Counted from the first letter of the stretch, positions 8,105 through 17,914 are shown. The stretch is 33,554 bases of DNA from Aeromonas piscicola (GCF_000820005.1 NZ_CDBL01000010.1:1-33554); one strand, 5' to 3'. The notes: a model not told the origin generated them from the letters alone. Translations and numbers: made by a program.

Positions 8105-10084
8105 CTAAACCTTGAAATGTGCGATCAATTGCTGCTGCTTGGCGACCAGATCCGCCAGCACTTCACTGCTGCTGGCCGACTCTCTCGCCTCCCGCTCAGT
8201 CTCGTAGGCCACGTCGGCAATGCCGGCAATATGGCGGGCGACGCCCTGACTGACCGAGATCTGCTCCTGAGCGGCATGGGCAACCTGATCCGCCATCGAC
8301 TTGATGGAAGTCATCCGCTCAGCAATGGACTGCAATGCCAGATCCATCTCGCGGGTCTGTTCGACACAGCTGTGGGTCTGCTCCTGACTGCGACCCATCA
8401 CCTCCACCACCTGCTTGCTCGAGTTTTGCAGGTTCTCGATCATCGCCTGGATCTCTTCGGTCGAGGTCTGGGTACGGTTGGCGAGCGCTCGCACCTCATC
8501 AGCCACTACGGCAAAACCGCGACCAGCATCGCCGGCACGGGCCGCTTCGATGGCCGCATTCAGGGCCAGCAAATTGGTCTGCTCGGCGATGCTGCGGATC
8601 ACGTCAAGAATGCTGCCGATATTGTTGCTGAACTCGCCCAGCTTGTAGGTAATGCCGACGGCCTCTTCCATGGCGCCAGCCAGCTGCTCCGTGATGCGCC
8701 GTGTGGTGGCCACTTTCTGACGGCCACTTCTCGCCTCATCATCAGCCAGATCCACTTCCCTCTTGGTACCATCGGTGGAGCGGGCCACCTCGGTGGCGCT
8801 CACCTCCAGCTCGGTGATGGCGGCGGCGACCTGATCGGTCTGGCTCTTCTGATCCTGCACCCGGGACATGGCACGCTCGCTGATCTCGGCGGCGCGGCTC
8901 GCCTCATCTACCAGATGACGGGAGCCGGCGTTGATCTGGGAGAGCAGTTCCCCCGTCTTGCCCGCCAGGGTGTCGATGGAACGGGAGAGGGTGCCGAACT
9001 CACAACTGCTCTGATAGTTGATACGGCGGGTCATGTCCCCGGCCGCCATGTAATTCAACTCTTTGTTGATCATCTGTAGCGGCCGCTGAATGCTGCGCGC
9101 CGTGGTGTAGCCAATGATGAGCGCCGCCCCGGCCGAGATGGCGGCAACGATCAGGATCCAGAAGCTGGCACTGCTGACCGCATCATCCGCCGTGGTCCGG
9201 CTCTGGCTGGCGATGGTACCGGCCGACTGGCCCATCTCGTCGAGCAGGCTCAGGCTGTTGACCAGGCTGGCATCGAGCTGCTGATTCAAGGTTTGCAGCG
9301 ATGCCGCCAGTTGCTGGGCATTGCGCATGGTGGTAAGCAAGCCCTGCTGGCCGAGCGCCAGCTCCTGCATGCGATCCAGGTTGGAGACGAAACGCTGCTT
9401 CACATCGTCAGGGACCAACACCCGATCGAGACGCTTGCGGGCCATCTCGATATCCTTGCTGAGCACCTTTTCCAGCTCATTGAGGTCGGTTTTGGCATCG
9501 GCCCGGCGAATGTTTTTCAGATCCCGCGCTATACCCGAGGTGATGAGCTCGGCCTTGTTGCGCATTGAGCGCTTGCTGGCGGTCTGCTGCAGCAACAGAT
9601 CGGCCGCCCATTGGTAGGTGTCTTCCAGCCGGATGAAGGCGATCTCCAGCTTGTGGCGTTGATCGAGGGCGTTGACCCATTGGCTGTGCTGGGAGAGCAC
9701 CTGCTCCGCCAGTCCATAAAACTGTTTGGTGGCGCCATCCACCTGCTGGAAGCGACCATTGGCCTCCGCCACGCCGGTTAACTTGTCCATCTCCTGGCTC
9801 AGCTGGCTGAAACGGGCTTGCTGCTCCTTGAACTGGCTGGCGAGTTGCGGCAGCTGGCTGGCCTCCTCACTGGTCCGATAGACCAGCACCCAGCGGTTGC
9901 TGTCTTGCAGGGCGCCTTTCAGGCCCGCCACCGCAATCACCAGCGGCGTCGCCCGGTCTGAGACCTGCGACAGGCCGTCGTTGATACCCCTGATCTTCAG
10001 GGTGCTGATCACCCCAAGCAGGATCAACAGCAGCAGCATCAACACAAATCCGGCGATGATCCGCTGCACAATAGATAAACCCAT
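8105..10084 (-). CDS. Methyl-accepting chemotaxis protein
   Basis: A 659-residue receptor. TM1 is at about residues 8-27 ([19 protein letters not shown]). A periplasmic, almost entirely helical domain of ~265 residues follows, of 4HB or helical-bimodular type. TM2 lies near residues 303-325, then HAMP, then a signalling domain with the conserved hairpin tip [20 protein letters not shown] and [18 protein letters not shown]. The C-terminus (IAHFKV) has no CheR/CheB pentapeptide. I chose 10084 because GAGGA lies 7 nt upstream, whereas 10102 has no ribosome site. A flagellar sigma28-like -10 lies upstream. The co-transcribed solute-binding gene suggests sensing through a liganded binding protein. 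Confidence 0.93.
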   Translation of the reverse strand: MGLSIVQRIIAGFVLMLLLLILLGVISTLKIRGINDGLSQVSDRATPLVIAVAGLKGALQDSNRWVLVYRTSEEASQLPQLASQFKEQQARFSQLSQEMDKLTGVAEANGRFQQVDGATKQFYGLAEQVLSQHSQWVNALDQRHKLEIAFIRLEDTYQWAADLLLQQTASKRSMRNKAELITSGIARDLKNIRRADAKTDLNELEKVLSKDIEMARKRLDRVLVPDDVKQRFVSNLDRMQELALGQQGLLTTMRNAQQLAASLQTLNQQLDASLVNSLSLLDEMGQSAGTIASQSRTTADDAVSSASFWILIVAAISAGAALIIGYTTARSIQRPLQMINKELNYMAAGDMTRRINYQSSCEFGTLSRSIDTLAGKTGELLSQINAGSRHLVDEASRAAEISERAMSRVQDQKSQTDQVAAAITELEVSATEVARSTDGTKREVDLADDEARSGRQKVATTRRITEQLAGAMEEAVGITYKLGEFSNNIGSILDVIRSIAEQTNLLALNAAIEAARAGDAGRGFAVVADEVRALANRTQTSTEEIQAMIENLQNSSKQVVEVMGRSQEQTHSCVEQTREMDLALQSIAERMTSIKSMADQVAHAAQEQISVSQGVARHIAGIADVAYETEREARESASSSEVLADLVAKQQQLIAHFKV

Positions 10085-10129
10085 GGAGACATCCTCACTC
10101 ATTGGGGGAAGGTAACGTGAACATAGACA

Positions 10130-10156
10130 CTATCGGCACAAGCGGCGAATTATAGA
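10130..10156 (-). promoter_or_regulatory. Candidate sigma28 (FliA) promoter for chemoreceptor operon
   Basis: On the minus strand GCCGATAG (10137-10130) matches the FliA -10 consensus GCCGATAA at 7 of 8 bases and sits about 46 bp upstream of the chemoreceptor ATG. The -35 position holds only a weak TAAA-like TCTA/TATA. Chemoreceptor genes are commonly FliA-dependent, which supports the call. Confidence 0.45.
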
Positions 10157-10227
10157 GGGGAGGGTGATGTTATTTTATTGATCTATATGGGGTTGGATCA
10201 CAATTGGCGGGATCTGGCACAGGCATA

Positions 10228-10255
10228 AAAGGGCCCGAACAGTGCCGGGCCAAAG
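10228..10255 (-). terminator. ompW terminator
   Basis: Read on the minus strand, GGCCCG / CGGGCC (10251-10246, 10237-10232) with an 8-nt loop is followed by CTTTTAT, about 50 bp after the ompW stop. Confidence 0.7.
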
Positions 10256-10303
10256 AGACGTACTTAGCTGTAACGGCCGTGAGGAGGCCAACCCAGTGCC
10301 TTG

Positions 10304-10915
10304 TCAGAAGCGATAGCCGACACCGAACATGAAGGCCATGGGATCGATGGAGGTCTTGATGGTGCCCACGGCTGTGTGCACATCGGTGTCGATATCCATG
10401 ATCCAGGCGGAAGCGTTGACGAACCAGCGATCATTGATCGCCATGTCCAGGCCGACCTGGCCGGCCAGACCCCAGGAAGAGTCCACGCTGACATCTGTGC
10501 CTTCCAGTGCGCCACGGCCCTGCTCATCAAAGAAGGTGGTGTAGTTCACACCGGCACCAATGTAGGGGCGAACCTTGCTCTTGGCATCACCGAAATAGTA
10601 CTGCGCCATCAGGGTCGGCGGCAGATGCTTGACCTTGGCGACCTCACCCAGACCTGCGGTCGAGACGGAGTGGGAGAAAGGCGTAGCGGCCAGCAACTCG
10701 ACACCCCAGTTATCGGTGATCAGATAAGAGAGGGTCAGACCCAGCTGCATGTTGCTGTCAATTTCCAGCTCACCGGTACCCAGCACATCGTCACTGCTCG
10801 TTTGAGGGGAGACAAATGCCAGGCCACCGCGGACCAGAATATCGCCGGCCTGGTGGGCCATGGCGACGGGAGAGGCAAGGGCGGCTGCGATCATCAGCGG
10901 AAGGATCTTTTTCAT
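10304..10915 (-). CDS. ompW: OmpW family outer membrane protein
   Basis: A 203-residue outer-membrane protein with signal peptide MKKILPLMIAAALASPVAMA and the OmpW pattern: AGDILVRGGLAFVSP at the mature N-terminus, LTLSYLITDNWGVELLAATP, HLPPTLMAQYYFGD, VRPYIGAGVNYTTFF and a C-terminal FGVGYRF ending in aromatic Phe, the signal for beta-barrel assembly. OmpW forms an 8-stranded barrel with a hydrophobic channel. The start at 10915 has AAGGA upstream; an in-frame start at 10951 would spoil the signal peptide. An FNR-like site is upstream and a terminator downstream, so the gene is probably monocistronic and oxygen-responsive. Confidence 0.95.
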   Translation of the reverse strand: MKKILPLMIAAALASPVAMAHQAGDILVRGGLAFVSPQTSSDDVLGTGELEIDSNMQLGLTLSYLITDNWGVELLAATPFSHSVSTAGLGEVAKVKHLPPTLMAQYYFGDAKSKVRPYIGAGVNYTTFFDEQGRGALEGTDVSVDSSWGLAGQVGLDMAINDRWFVNASAWIMDIDTDVHTAVGTIKTSIDPMAFMFGVGYRF

Positions 10916-10959
10916 CACATTTTTCCTTTTAGTTTTCGTTCTATGTTGCAAGCCTGAAA

Positions 10960-11001
10960 ACTATAAAGGGATGTGAATGCACAGTTATTGATTTAGCTCA
11001 A
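10960..11001 (-). promoter_or_regulatory. FNR-like site and -10 for ompW
   Basis: TTGATTTAGCTCAA (10988-11001, + strand) matches the FNR consensus TTGAT-N4-ATCAA at 9 of 10 defined bases. A TATAGT -10 is at 10965-10960 on the minus strand. A start site about 7 bp downstream of it (near 10953) would put the FNR centre at about -41.5, the class II activator position. FNR control of ompW is established in enterics and Vibrio. Confidence 0.65.
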
Positions 11002-11240
11002 ACGTTACCAAGAAATAGATAGATATGTACAGCAGCTTTCAGCTCTACCTGAAAACCGCAAAAACAAACCAAAAGCGCTTATATAACAATTAACTAGATA
11101 ATATAAAGCTGATATGAAACCCACTAAGAAACAATTGAAATATACCTTATTGCGGATTTAAACGGCGAGAAATGGTTGTTTCACCCTGGCAACAAGCGTA
11201 TTTTTGGCGACCAATGTAGCGCAGCTGTAAGCGAAAGTTT

Positions 11241-11366
11241 ATGAAAGAACAAACGAGACGGGAAAAGATCATCGCCATTCTGGCGGCCATATGGGGCATA
11301 GGATCCTTTCTGTTTATTTTATTGGGATTCATTCTCGGCATGGCGCTATTAATGCTGACACGTTAA
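11241..11366 (+). CDS. Small single-span membrane protein (candidate)
   Basis: A 41-codon frame (ATG 11241, TAA 11364-11366) encodes MKEQTRREKIIAILAAIWGI, followed by a long hydrophobic run (SFLFILLGFILGMALLMLT) ending in Arg. The charged N-terminus and about 30 hydrophobic residues predict a one- or hairpin-span inner membrane peptide. The ribosome site is poor (AAGCGAAAG). It overlaps by four bases the stop of the convergent diguanylate cyclase gene. Coherent hydrophobicity supports it, but I do not recognise a family. The rest of 11002-11240 shows no gene. Confidence 0.45.
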   Translation: MKEQTRREKIIAILAAIWGIGSFLFILLGFILGMALLMLTR

Positions 11367-13048
11367 ACCAGCTGGCCGACGTGGGATGTCTGGCACGACA
11401 GCCACTCTCCCGCCACTATCTGTTCCGGGCTCAGCGCCCATTGCTCCCGGGCCAGCTCCCCACTGTAGCCCCGCCAGCGATCCCGCCCCTCCTGCTTGGC
11501 CCTGTATAACGCCATATCCGCCAGTTTGAAGCTGAGATTCCAGAACGAATCCTCCAGTTCCCGGTGCAGGGGATAGCTGCAATATCCCAGCGACGCCGTC
11601 ATCTTGAGCGGCACCTCCTCACGCCCGAACCTGTACTCGGCAATCTTGCGGCGCAAGCGCTCGACCCGACTGGCAACCTGTGTCGCCTCCTCGCACGTGA
11701 TTAGCAGCAGGAACTCCTCCCCACCCAGCCGGATCAGTGGCTCCTCCTCACCGAGGGCGGCGCGCAGCAGCTCAGCAAGCTGGCACAGCACCAGATCGCC
11801 GATATCGTGCCCGAAACGATCGTTGACCTGCTTGAAGTGATCCAGATCCAGGATCACCATCATCCTGGCGGCGGTGATGTTATCCCGGCTCAGCAGCCAC
11901 TCGTCGAGGTAGCGCCGGTTGAAGGCATGGGTCAGTGGATCCGTGTAGGCGGCAGTCTCCATCTTGGAAGAGTGCGCCTGCAGGGCACTGTGGTGCAGGC
12001 TGATCTTGGCCGCCATCTCCCGGAACTTGCGGCTGAGCAGAGCCATCTCCTGGCTGCTGTCGATGATCGGCAGCACGCTCACGTCCTGTTTCTCGCCAAA
12101 TTTCTGCAGCGCCTTCACCAGCTCGCTGACCGGCCCCAGTACTATGGCCCGCAACCGCGCCAGCGCCATCAAGATGCAGGCCAGGCTGATCAGCAGCATG
12201 CCGACAAAAGTCCAGATAGCTCCCTCCATCGCCCCCTGCAACACATCACGATCATCTTCCACTATCAAGGTCAGCACGGGGTCGCCATTGCTGTCGAGCA
12301 GCAGCCCCTCCCCCCTGACCCGCTGCAGTCCCAGATCCACCAGGCGATAGCTCATTTGTGGCTTGAGTGGCTTGAAGGAGAGGAAGTTATCGGAAGGCTT
12401 CGGCTGGGAGAGGGTCAAAGAGAGGGCGGTGCGCTCGGCCAGATCATGCAGATAGCGAGCATCCAGCCAGCGAGTCACCAGTAGATAGCCATTGGGTGTG
12501 GCCTTTCCCAGGGTGTTGGTCACCGGCTGAAGCGAGTAGATGAGGGGCCCCCACTGGGATCCCCTCACCCCGCTCAGGCTGCGCATCCCCTCCTGACGGG
12601 ATTCACGCAGCAACTGCAGCTTGAGGTCATCCAGGAAGAAGGGAAGCAAGGTCGTGTCCGTGCCTGGCGTCTCGGGCAGCAGGGTCCGGGTCCAGATCTC
12701 GGCTCCCTGCAGATCCATATAGCTCAATACGTTGAGTTCGAAATCCCGCATCGGGGTATCGACCAGCAAATTGGAACGAATATAGGCCTGATTGGGGTGG
12801 GCCAGAAAGCGATAGCTCTCATCCCAGATGCCCCAATCCCGGGTGAAGGCATTGATGGCACTGATATCACTCTGCACCGCCTTGATCACCCGCTGCAGGT
12901 GATCCTTCATTCGCCGCTCTTCGACACGCTGCGCCGCCGGCACCTGAGCCAGGGCGATCACGATGAGCAACATCAGGATGGCTCCGGCCCAGACGGGAAA
13001 CATGGAGTAGGCCAGCAAATGATCGATGGAGCGGGAAGGTTGAGCCAT
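11363..13048 (-). CDS. Membrane diguanylate cyclase with CHASE4-like sensor
   Basis: A 561-residue protein. TM1 is near residues 20-40 (WAGAILMLLIVIALAQVPAA). A periplasmic domain of about 220 residues resembles CHASE4 (DISAINAFTRDWGIWDESYR). TM2 (IWTFVGMLLISLACILMALA) precedes a HAMP-like segment and a GGDEF domain from about residue 385 (DPLTHAFNRRYLDEWL). The active-site motif is GGEEF near residues 442-446, so it should make cyclic-di-GMP. The product-inhibition RxxD site five residues upstream is replaced by GEEE, suggesting weak feedback. The ATG at 13048 was preferred to a TTG at 13078, which has no ribosome site. Signal ligand unknown. Confidence 0.88.
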   Translation of the reverse strand: MAQPSRSIDHLLAYSMFPVWAGAILMLLIVIALAQVPAAQRVEERRMKDHLQRVIKAVQSDISAINAFTRDWGIWDESYRFLAHPNQAYIRSNLLVDTPMRDFELNVLSYMDLQGAEIWTRTLLPETPGTDTTLLPFFLDDLKLQLLRESRQEGMRSLSGVRGSQWGPLIYSLQPVTNTLGKATPNGYLLVTRWLDARYLHDLAERTALSLTLSQPKPSDNFLSFKPLKPQMSYRLVDLGLQRVRGEGLLLDSNGDPVLTLIVEDDRDVLQGAMEGAIWTFVGMLLISLACILMALARLRAIVLGPVSELVKALQKFGEKQDVSVLPIIDSSQEMALLSRKFREMAAKISLHHSALQAHSSKMETAAYTDPLTHAFNRRYLDEWLLSRDNITAARMMVILDLDHFKQVNDRFGHDIGDLVLCQLAELLRAALGEEEPLIRLGGEEFLLLITCEEATQVASRVERLRRKIAEYRFGREEVPLKMTASLGYCSYPLHRELEDSFWNLSFKLADMALYRAKQEGRDRWRGYSGELAREQWALSPEQIVAGEWLSCQTSHVGQLV

Positions 13049-13148
13049 GAACGCCAATATCCTTTGGACGGCAAACAAGGGAGCGAAAACTGTCTTGCAC
13101 CAAGTATGGAGTATCCGCCTCCTGGGGTGGCAACTGAATCACTTCCAT

Positions 13149-13180
13149 AAAAAACAAGGGGCCAGGGGCCCCTTGTGTCA
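13149..13180 (-). terminator. uvrA terminator
   Basis: ACAAGGGGCC / GGCCCCTTGT (13154-13163, 13167-13176) with a 3-nt loop. On the minus strand it is followed by a T-run (TTTTTTATG), 17 bp past the uvrA stop. Confidence 0.88.
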
Positions 13181-13192
13181 TTGCTGCAGCGA

Positions 13193-16021
13193 TTATCTTA
13201 CCAACAGCGGGGCCAAGAAGCGCGCCGTATGAGAATCCTCACAGCGGCTGATCTGCTCCGGCGTGCCGGTCACCAGGATACGGCCGCCACCGGCACCGCC
13301 CTCAGGCCCCAGGTCGACGATCCAGTCGGCAGTTTTGATGACGTCTAGGTTGTGCTCGATGATGACTATGGTGTTGCCCCGATCCCGCAGCTGGTGCAGC
13401 ACCTTGAGCAGCTGCTGTATGTCGTGGAAGTGCAGGCCTGTGGTCGGCTCATCCAGGATATAGAGGGTCTGGCCCGTGTCGCGCTTGGAGAGCTCCCGCG
13501 CCAGCTTGACCCGCTGCGCCTCGCCGCCCGAAAGGGTGGTGGCCGACTGGCCGAGCCGGATGTAGGAGAGGCCCACATCCATCAGGGTTTGCAGCTTGCG
13601 CGCCACCGCCGGCACAGGATCGAAGAAGGCTCTGGCATCTTCCACCGTCATGTCGAGGATCTCGTGGATGTTCTTGCCCTTGTACTTCACCTCCAGGGTC
13701 TCGCGGTTGTAGCGCTTGCCCTTGCAGACGTCGCACGGCACATAGACATCTGGCAGGAAGTGCATCTCCACCTTGATGACGCCATCCCCCTGACACGCCT
13801 CGCAGCGCCCCCCCTTGACGTTGAAGGAGAAACGACCCGGCTGGTAACCCCGGGAGCGCGCCTCCTGGGTGCCGGAGAGCAGCTCGCGGATCGGAGTGAA
13901 CAGACCGGTATAAGTGGCTGGGTTGGAGCGCGGAGTACGGCCGATGGGGCTCTGGTCTATGTCCACCACCTTGTCCAGATGTTCCAGTCCCTCGACGCTG
14001 CGATAGGGCGCCGGGGTCGACTCTGTCGCCTTGTTCAGTTCACGGTGGGCAATGCGGAACAGGGTGTCATTGATCAGGGTTGACTTGCCGGAGCCGGAGA
14101 CGCCGGTGACGCAGGTCATCACCCCTATAGGCAGATCCAGATTGACGTTGCGCAGGTTGTTGCCGCTCGCCCCCTTTAGTTTCAACCACTTGTCTGTGAG
14201 CGGAGTACGCACTTCAGGAATGGCGATCTGCTTGCGGCCGGAGAGGTAGTCACCGGTCAGGGAAGCAGGATTGTCGATGATCTGCTGGGGCGTCCCCTGG
14301 GCCACTATGTTGCCGCCGTGTACCCCGGCGCCCGGGCCTATGTCGAGCACGTGGTCGGCGAGGCGAATGGCATCCTCGTCGTGCTCCACCACTATCACAG
14401 TATTGCCGAGGTCGCGCAGGTGGGTGAGGGTCTTGAGCAACCGCTCGTTGTCGCGCTGGTGCAGGCCTATGCTGGGCTCATCCAGTACATACATGACACC
14501 CACCAGACCGGCGCCTATCTGGCTCGCGAGCCGTATCCGCTGGGCTTCCCCGCCGGAGAGGGTCTCGGCGCTGCGCGACAGGCTCAGGTAGTTGAGGCCG
14601 ACGTTAACCAGGAAGCCGAGCCGCTCGATGATCTCTTTGAGGATCTTCTCGGCGATCTGGGCACGCTGGCCGGTCAGGCTCAGCCCCTCGAAGAAGGCGA
14701 GCGCATCACCGATGGACTGTTCCGCGATGGCGGGCAGGTTGCGATTGTCCACAAACACGTGGCGCGCCTCTTCCCGCAACCGGCTACCACCGCAGCTGGC
14801 GCAGGATTTGTTGGCTATGTACTTGGAGAGCTCTTCGCGCACCGAGTTGGACTCTGTCTCGCGGTAGCGTCGCTCCATGTTGTGCAGGATCCCCTCGAAC
14901 GGGTGCTTGCGCACCACCACATCGCCGCGATCATTCATATAGCGGAACTCGACCTCGGTACGCCCCGAGCCGCGCAGTATCACCTCCTGGGTCTTGAGAG
15001 GCAGATCCTCCCACGCCGCCTCCAGATCGAACTGGTAGTGATCGGAGAGGGACTTGAGCATCTGGAAATAGTAGAAGCTGCGTTTGTCCCAGCCACGGAT
15101 GGCACCGTTGGCCAGGCTGATGGCCGGATCGCCGATCACCTTGGCCGGATCGAAATATTGCTGCACGCCCAGGCCGTCACAAGTGGGGCAGGCACCGGCC
15201 GGGTTGTTGAACGAGAAGATGCGCGGCTCCAGCTCCGACATGGAGTAGCCGCACTCGGGGCAGGCGAAGTTGGCGGAGAAGGTCATGGGGGCAACCCCCT
15301 CCTCCCCATCCATGGGCACCACCAATACGATGCCGCCGGAGAGGGTCAGCGCCGTCTCGAACGATTCGGCCAGGCGCAGCGCCAGGTCATCGCGCACCTT
15401 AAACCTGTCCACCACCACCTCGATGGTGTGCTTCTTGTGCAGCTCCAGGGTGGGGGGATCGGAGAGATCGCACACCTCGCCATCGATACGGGCACGGATA
15501 TAACCCTGCGCCGCCAGGTTTTCCAGCAGCTTGCTGTGCTCCCCCTTGCGATCCCGCACCACCGGGGCCAGCAGCATCAGCTTGCTGCCCTCGGGCTGGG
15601 CCAGCACCTGATCCACCATCTGACTGATGGTCTGGGCGGCGAGCGGAATGGCGTGGGTCGGGCAACGGGGTTCACCTACCCGCGCAAACAGCAGGCGCAG
15701 ATAGTCATAGATTTCGGTAATGGTGCCGACGGTCGAGCGCGGGTTATGGGAGGTGGACTTCTGCTCGATGGAAATGGCAGGGGAGAGCCCCTCGATATGA
15801 TCCACATCCGGCTTCTCCATCAGGGAGAGGAACTGGCGGGCATAGGCGGAGAGCGACTCCACATAGCGGCGCTGCCCCTCGGCATAGAGGGTATCGAACG
15901 CCAGGGAAGACTTGCCGGAACCGGAGAGACCAGTGACCACGATCAGCTTGTCGCGGGGCAGGATCAGATTGATGTTCTTGAGATTGTGGGTGCGGGCACC
16001 CCGAATCACGATTTTTTCCAT
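13193..16021 (-). CDS. uvrA: Excinuclease ABC subunit A
   Basis: A 942-residue UvrA (E. coli 940), the damage-recognition ATPase of nucleotide excision repair. It has two ABC modules: Walker [10 protein letters not shown] near residue 31 and GVSGSGKST near residue 640, with [16 protein letters not shown] and [18 protein letters not shown] signatures. Zinc clusters are present ([45 protein letters not shown] with [15 protein letters not shown]). The MEKI start at 16021 aligns with E. coli MDKI; an in-frame GTG at 16030 is an alternative. A LexA box 54 bp upstream indicates SOS induction. In many gammaproteobacteria uvrA is directly divergent from ssb; here a LuxR-type gene lies between. Confidence 0.99.
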   Translation of the reverse strand: MEKIVIRGARTHNLKNINLILPRDKLIVVTGLSGSGKSSLAFDTLYAEGQRRYVESLSAYARQFLSLMEKPDVDHIEGLSPAISIEQKSTSHNPRSTVGTITEIYDYLRLLFARVGEPRCPTHAIPLAAQTISQMVDQVLAQPEGSKLMLLAPVVRDRKGEHSKLLENLAAQGYIRARIDGEVCDLSDPPTLELHKKHTIEVVVDRFKVRDDLALRLAESFETALTLSGGIVLVVPMDGEEGVAPMTFSANFACPECGYSMSELEPRIFSFNNPAGACPTCDGLGVQQYFDPAKVIGDPAISLANGAIRGWDKRSFYYFQMLKSLSDHYQFDLEAAWEDLPLKTQEVILRGSGRTEVEFRYMNDRGDVVVRKHPFEGILHNMERRYRETESNSVREELSKYIANKSCASCGGSRLREEARHVFVDNRNLPAIAEQSIGDALAFFEGLSLTGQRAQIAEKILKEIIERLGFLVNVGLNYLSLSRSAETLSGGEAQRIRLASQIGAGLVGVMYVLDEPSIGLHQRDNERLLKTLTHLRDLGNTVIVVEHDEDAIRLADHVLDIGPGAGVHGGNIVAQGTPQQIIDNPASLTGDYLSGRKQIAIPEVRTPLTDKWLKLKGASGNNLRNVNLDLPIGVMTCVTGVSGSGKSTLINDTLFRIAHRELNKATESTPAPYRSVEGLEHLDKVVDIDQSPIGRTPRSNPATYTGLFTPIRELLSGTQEARSRGYQPGRFSFNVKGGRCEACQGDGVIKVEMHFLPDVYVPCDVCKGKRYNRETLEVKYKGKNIHEILDMTVEDARAFFDPVPAVARKLQTLMDVGLSYIRLGQSATTLSGGEAQRVKLARELSKRDTGQTLYILDEPTTGLHFHDIQQLLKVLHQLRDRGNTIVIIEHNLDVIKTADWIVDLGPEGGAGGGRILVTGTPEQISRCEDSHTARFLAPLLVR

Positions 16022-16074
16022 CTTTTGCACGCTCGATACACAAACCAGAGCGAATCAGTATGGCATAGAGACTA

Positions 16075-16090
16075 CTGGATGAATAGACAG
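16075..16090. promoter_or_regulatory. LexA (SOS) box upstream of uvrA
   Basis: CTGGATGAATAGACAG fits the LexA consensus CTG-N10-CAG with an AT-rich centre. It lies between the LuxR-type gene and uvrA, where SOS control of uvrA is expected. Confidence 0.82.
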
Positions 16091-16115
16091 GTTTTATCCA
16101 TCATCCCCATCGATT

Positions 16116-16754
16116 TCAGAGATACTCCTTGGCCCAGCTCACCGCCTGCAACCGGTTCTTTACGTTCAACTTCTTGAACACGTTGTAGAGGTGGGACTTG
16201 ATGGTGTGCTCGCTCACGAACAGGCTGTCGGCAATCTCGGTATTGGAGGCCCCCGTCATCAGATAACGGATGATCTCCTGCTCACGCACGGTCAGCAGCG
16301 TCTGGTTGCGCAGGTGATGCTCCCCTCCCTTGCGGTAGTAGTTGACCAGATCGCACAGCAGGTGGCGCGGGATCCAGTACTCCCCCTGCAGCACCTTGCG
16401 AATGCCGAGCACCAGCCGATCCAGCGGATCTTGACGGAAGAAGAGTCCGCTGGTGTGGGGCCACATCAGCAGCAACTCCCGATTCGTACTGGTCGGGGCA
16501 TTGAGCAACACAGTGTTGGCCTCACCGAAGCGGCTGGAAATCTCCTGTGGCCAACCCGACTGCTGGCTCGACTTGAGATAATCCAGATCGACCAGAAACA
16601 AGGGATGCGATTCGAGTTCGTCCTGCTGCGGCAGGGTTTCCAGTATGCTCACCAGCAGTATGGGGAGTGCCAGCTGCTCGGTCAGGTAGCTCTGAAAACT
16701 GACCGCCTGCACATTATTTTCGGTAACCAGTACGATGGAATATGGGGTGGTCAT
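16116..16754 (-). CDS. CsgD/VpsT-like LuxR-family regulator
   Basis: A 212-residue regulator. Residues ~5-125 form a receiver-like domain without a clear phosphoacceptor Asp triad. Residues ~146-208 form a LuxR helix-turn-helix (LTVREQEIIRYLMTGASNTE, then VSEHTIKSHLYNVFKKLNVK). The segment GLFFRQDPLDRLVLGIRKVL with GEYWIPRHLL between the domains is typical of the CsgD/VpsT branch, which controls biofilm matrix and in VpsT binds cyclic-di-GMP. I do not see a definite VpsT W-F/L/M-T/S-R motif. The start at 16754 has AAGGA about 10 nt upstream; 16775 is an in-frame alternative. A diguanylate cyclase is encoded 3 kb away, but a link is inference. Confidence 0.82.
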   Translation of the reverse strand: MTTPYSIVLVTENNVQAVSFQSYLTEQLALPILLVSILETLPQQDELESHPLFLVDLDYLKSSQQSGWPQEISSRFGEANTVLLNAPTSTNRELLLMWPHTSGLFFRQDPLDRLVLGIRKVLQGEYWIPRHLLCDLVNYYRKGGEHHLRNQTLLTVREQEIIRYLMTGASNTEIADSLFVSEHTIKSHLYNVFKKLNVKNRLQAVSWAKEYL

Positions 16755-16775
16755 GAAGAGCACGTCCTTGAACAT

Positions 16776-17306
16776 TCAGGCCATGGTTTTTTTGGCAGCA
16801 GAGAGTACCAAGCCCCTCGATCGGCGCAGCATTAAAAAAGTATTAGACACAAGTGTGCCTCCTTTGAAACTCACCAATTTCCCAAGCAATACAAATAACT
16901 AGCCTCCCCCCCCCATTTGGGTGGAATACTGGCGCCACGCCTGACAAAGGGTGTCACATCGCGGCAAACCCGCATTCCCGCGGCAATCGCACCATGGGCA
17001 CTGATACCCTGCCGTCCCTGCTCGCTTGCTGGTCAAGGTCTGCCTCGTGTAAGTTAACCCTCCGGTCTATGCCCTGGGTGAAGGCTGAACAGGCAGGAAG
17101 ATGTGCGCTCGTTCGCGCCAACTGTTACTATTGCGGGCAAAATCTGAAAGCGGGGCTTTGGCCAGCAGGCCGACTGAACCGGGTGCAGTCATCACTTGAG
17201 TGACGGTATCGTCCAGCGATGCTGCCTATCTGACAGAAAACAAACGATATGTTGAATTGGTCCAGGCATATGGCCTGGCCGGTATATAAAGGGTGGAAGA
17301 GAGATT
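16776..17306. other. Intergenic region between LuxR-type gene and ssb
   Basis: This 530-bp divergent promoter region holds a run of nine C at 16906-16914, then CCCATTTGGG, an inverted repeat TGACA-AAGGG-TGTCA at 16942-16956, a TCACT-TG-AGTGA repeat at 17192-17203 and CCAGGC-N5-GCCTGG at 17262-17278 close to ssb. A TTGAAT (from 17252) and TATAAA (from 17284) may form part of an ssb promoter but their spacing is poor. I found no clear CTG-N10-CAG LexA box for ssb. A 69-codon frame at 16994-17203 has no ribosome site and unconvincing composition, and is not called. Confidence 0.5.
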
Positions 17307-17897
17307 ATGGCCAGTCGAGGCATCAATAAAGTCATTCTGATCGGTAACCTGGGACAAGACCCGGAAGTGCGCTACATGCCGAGTGGCGGTGCCGTGACCA
17401 ACATCACCCTGGCCACCTCTGAAACCTGGCGCGACAAGCAGACCGGCGAGCAGAAAGAGCGTACCGAGTGGCACCGCGTGGTGTTCATGGGCAAACTGGC
17501 CGAAGTGGCCGGCGAGTACCTGAAGAAGGGCTCCCAGGTCTATGTCGAAGGGAAACTGCAGACCCGCAAGTGGCAGGATCAGAGCGGCCAGGAGCGCTAC
17601 ACCACTGAAGTGCTGGTAGACAGCTTCAGCGGCGTGATGCAGATGCTGGGTGGCCGTCCGCAAGGTGGCGCCGGTCAGAGCATGGGCGGTCAGCCCCAAG
17701 GCAACTGGGGTCAGCCACAACAAGGCATGCCTGCCCAGCAGCCAATGAACCAGGCTCGTCCTGCCGCCGCGCCGCAGCAGAACATGCAGCCACCGCAAGC
17801 GCAAGGTGGATACGGCCGTCCGGCTCAGCAGCCACAGTCTGCACCGCCGGTATACAACGAGCCGCCGATGGATTTTGACGACGACATCCCGTTCTAG
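17307..17897 (+). CDS. ssb: Single-stranded DNA-binding protein
   Basis: A 196-residue SSB. Residues 1-110 are the OB fold ([20 protein letters not shown], then [20 protein letters not shown] and [20 protein letters not shown]). A Gln/Gly/Pro/Met-rich disordered linker follows. The protein ends in the acidic tip DFDDDIPF, which docks RecO, PriA, RecQ, Exo I and other repair proteins. The start is preceded by GGAAGAGAG. The coding sequence is intact although the foreign island begins immediately behind it: the 3' flank of ssb appears to be the left insertion junction. ssb is the last core gene in the window. Confidence 0.98.
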   Translation: MASRGINKVILIGNLGQDPEVRYMPSGGAVTNITLATSETWRDKQTGEQKERTEWHRVVFMGKLAEVAGEYLKKGSQVYVEGKLQTRKWQDQSGQERYTTEVLVDSFSGVMQMLGGRPQGGAGQSMGGQPQGNWGQPQQGMPAQQPMNQARPAAAPQQNMQPPQAQGGYGRPAQQPQSAPPVYNEPPMDFDDDIPF

Positions 17898-17914
17898 GGC
17901 CGGATTTTTTAAAA

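Noticed and set aside
14318..16177. 619-codon open frame opposite uvrA
   Set aside because: It is antisense to uvrA, whose sequence is unmistakable; long shadow frames are common in GC-rich genes.
16994..17203. 69-codon frame upstream of ssb
   Set aside because: No ribosome site, no coherent hydrophobic or domain pattern, lies in a promoter region.
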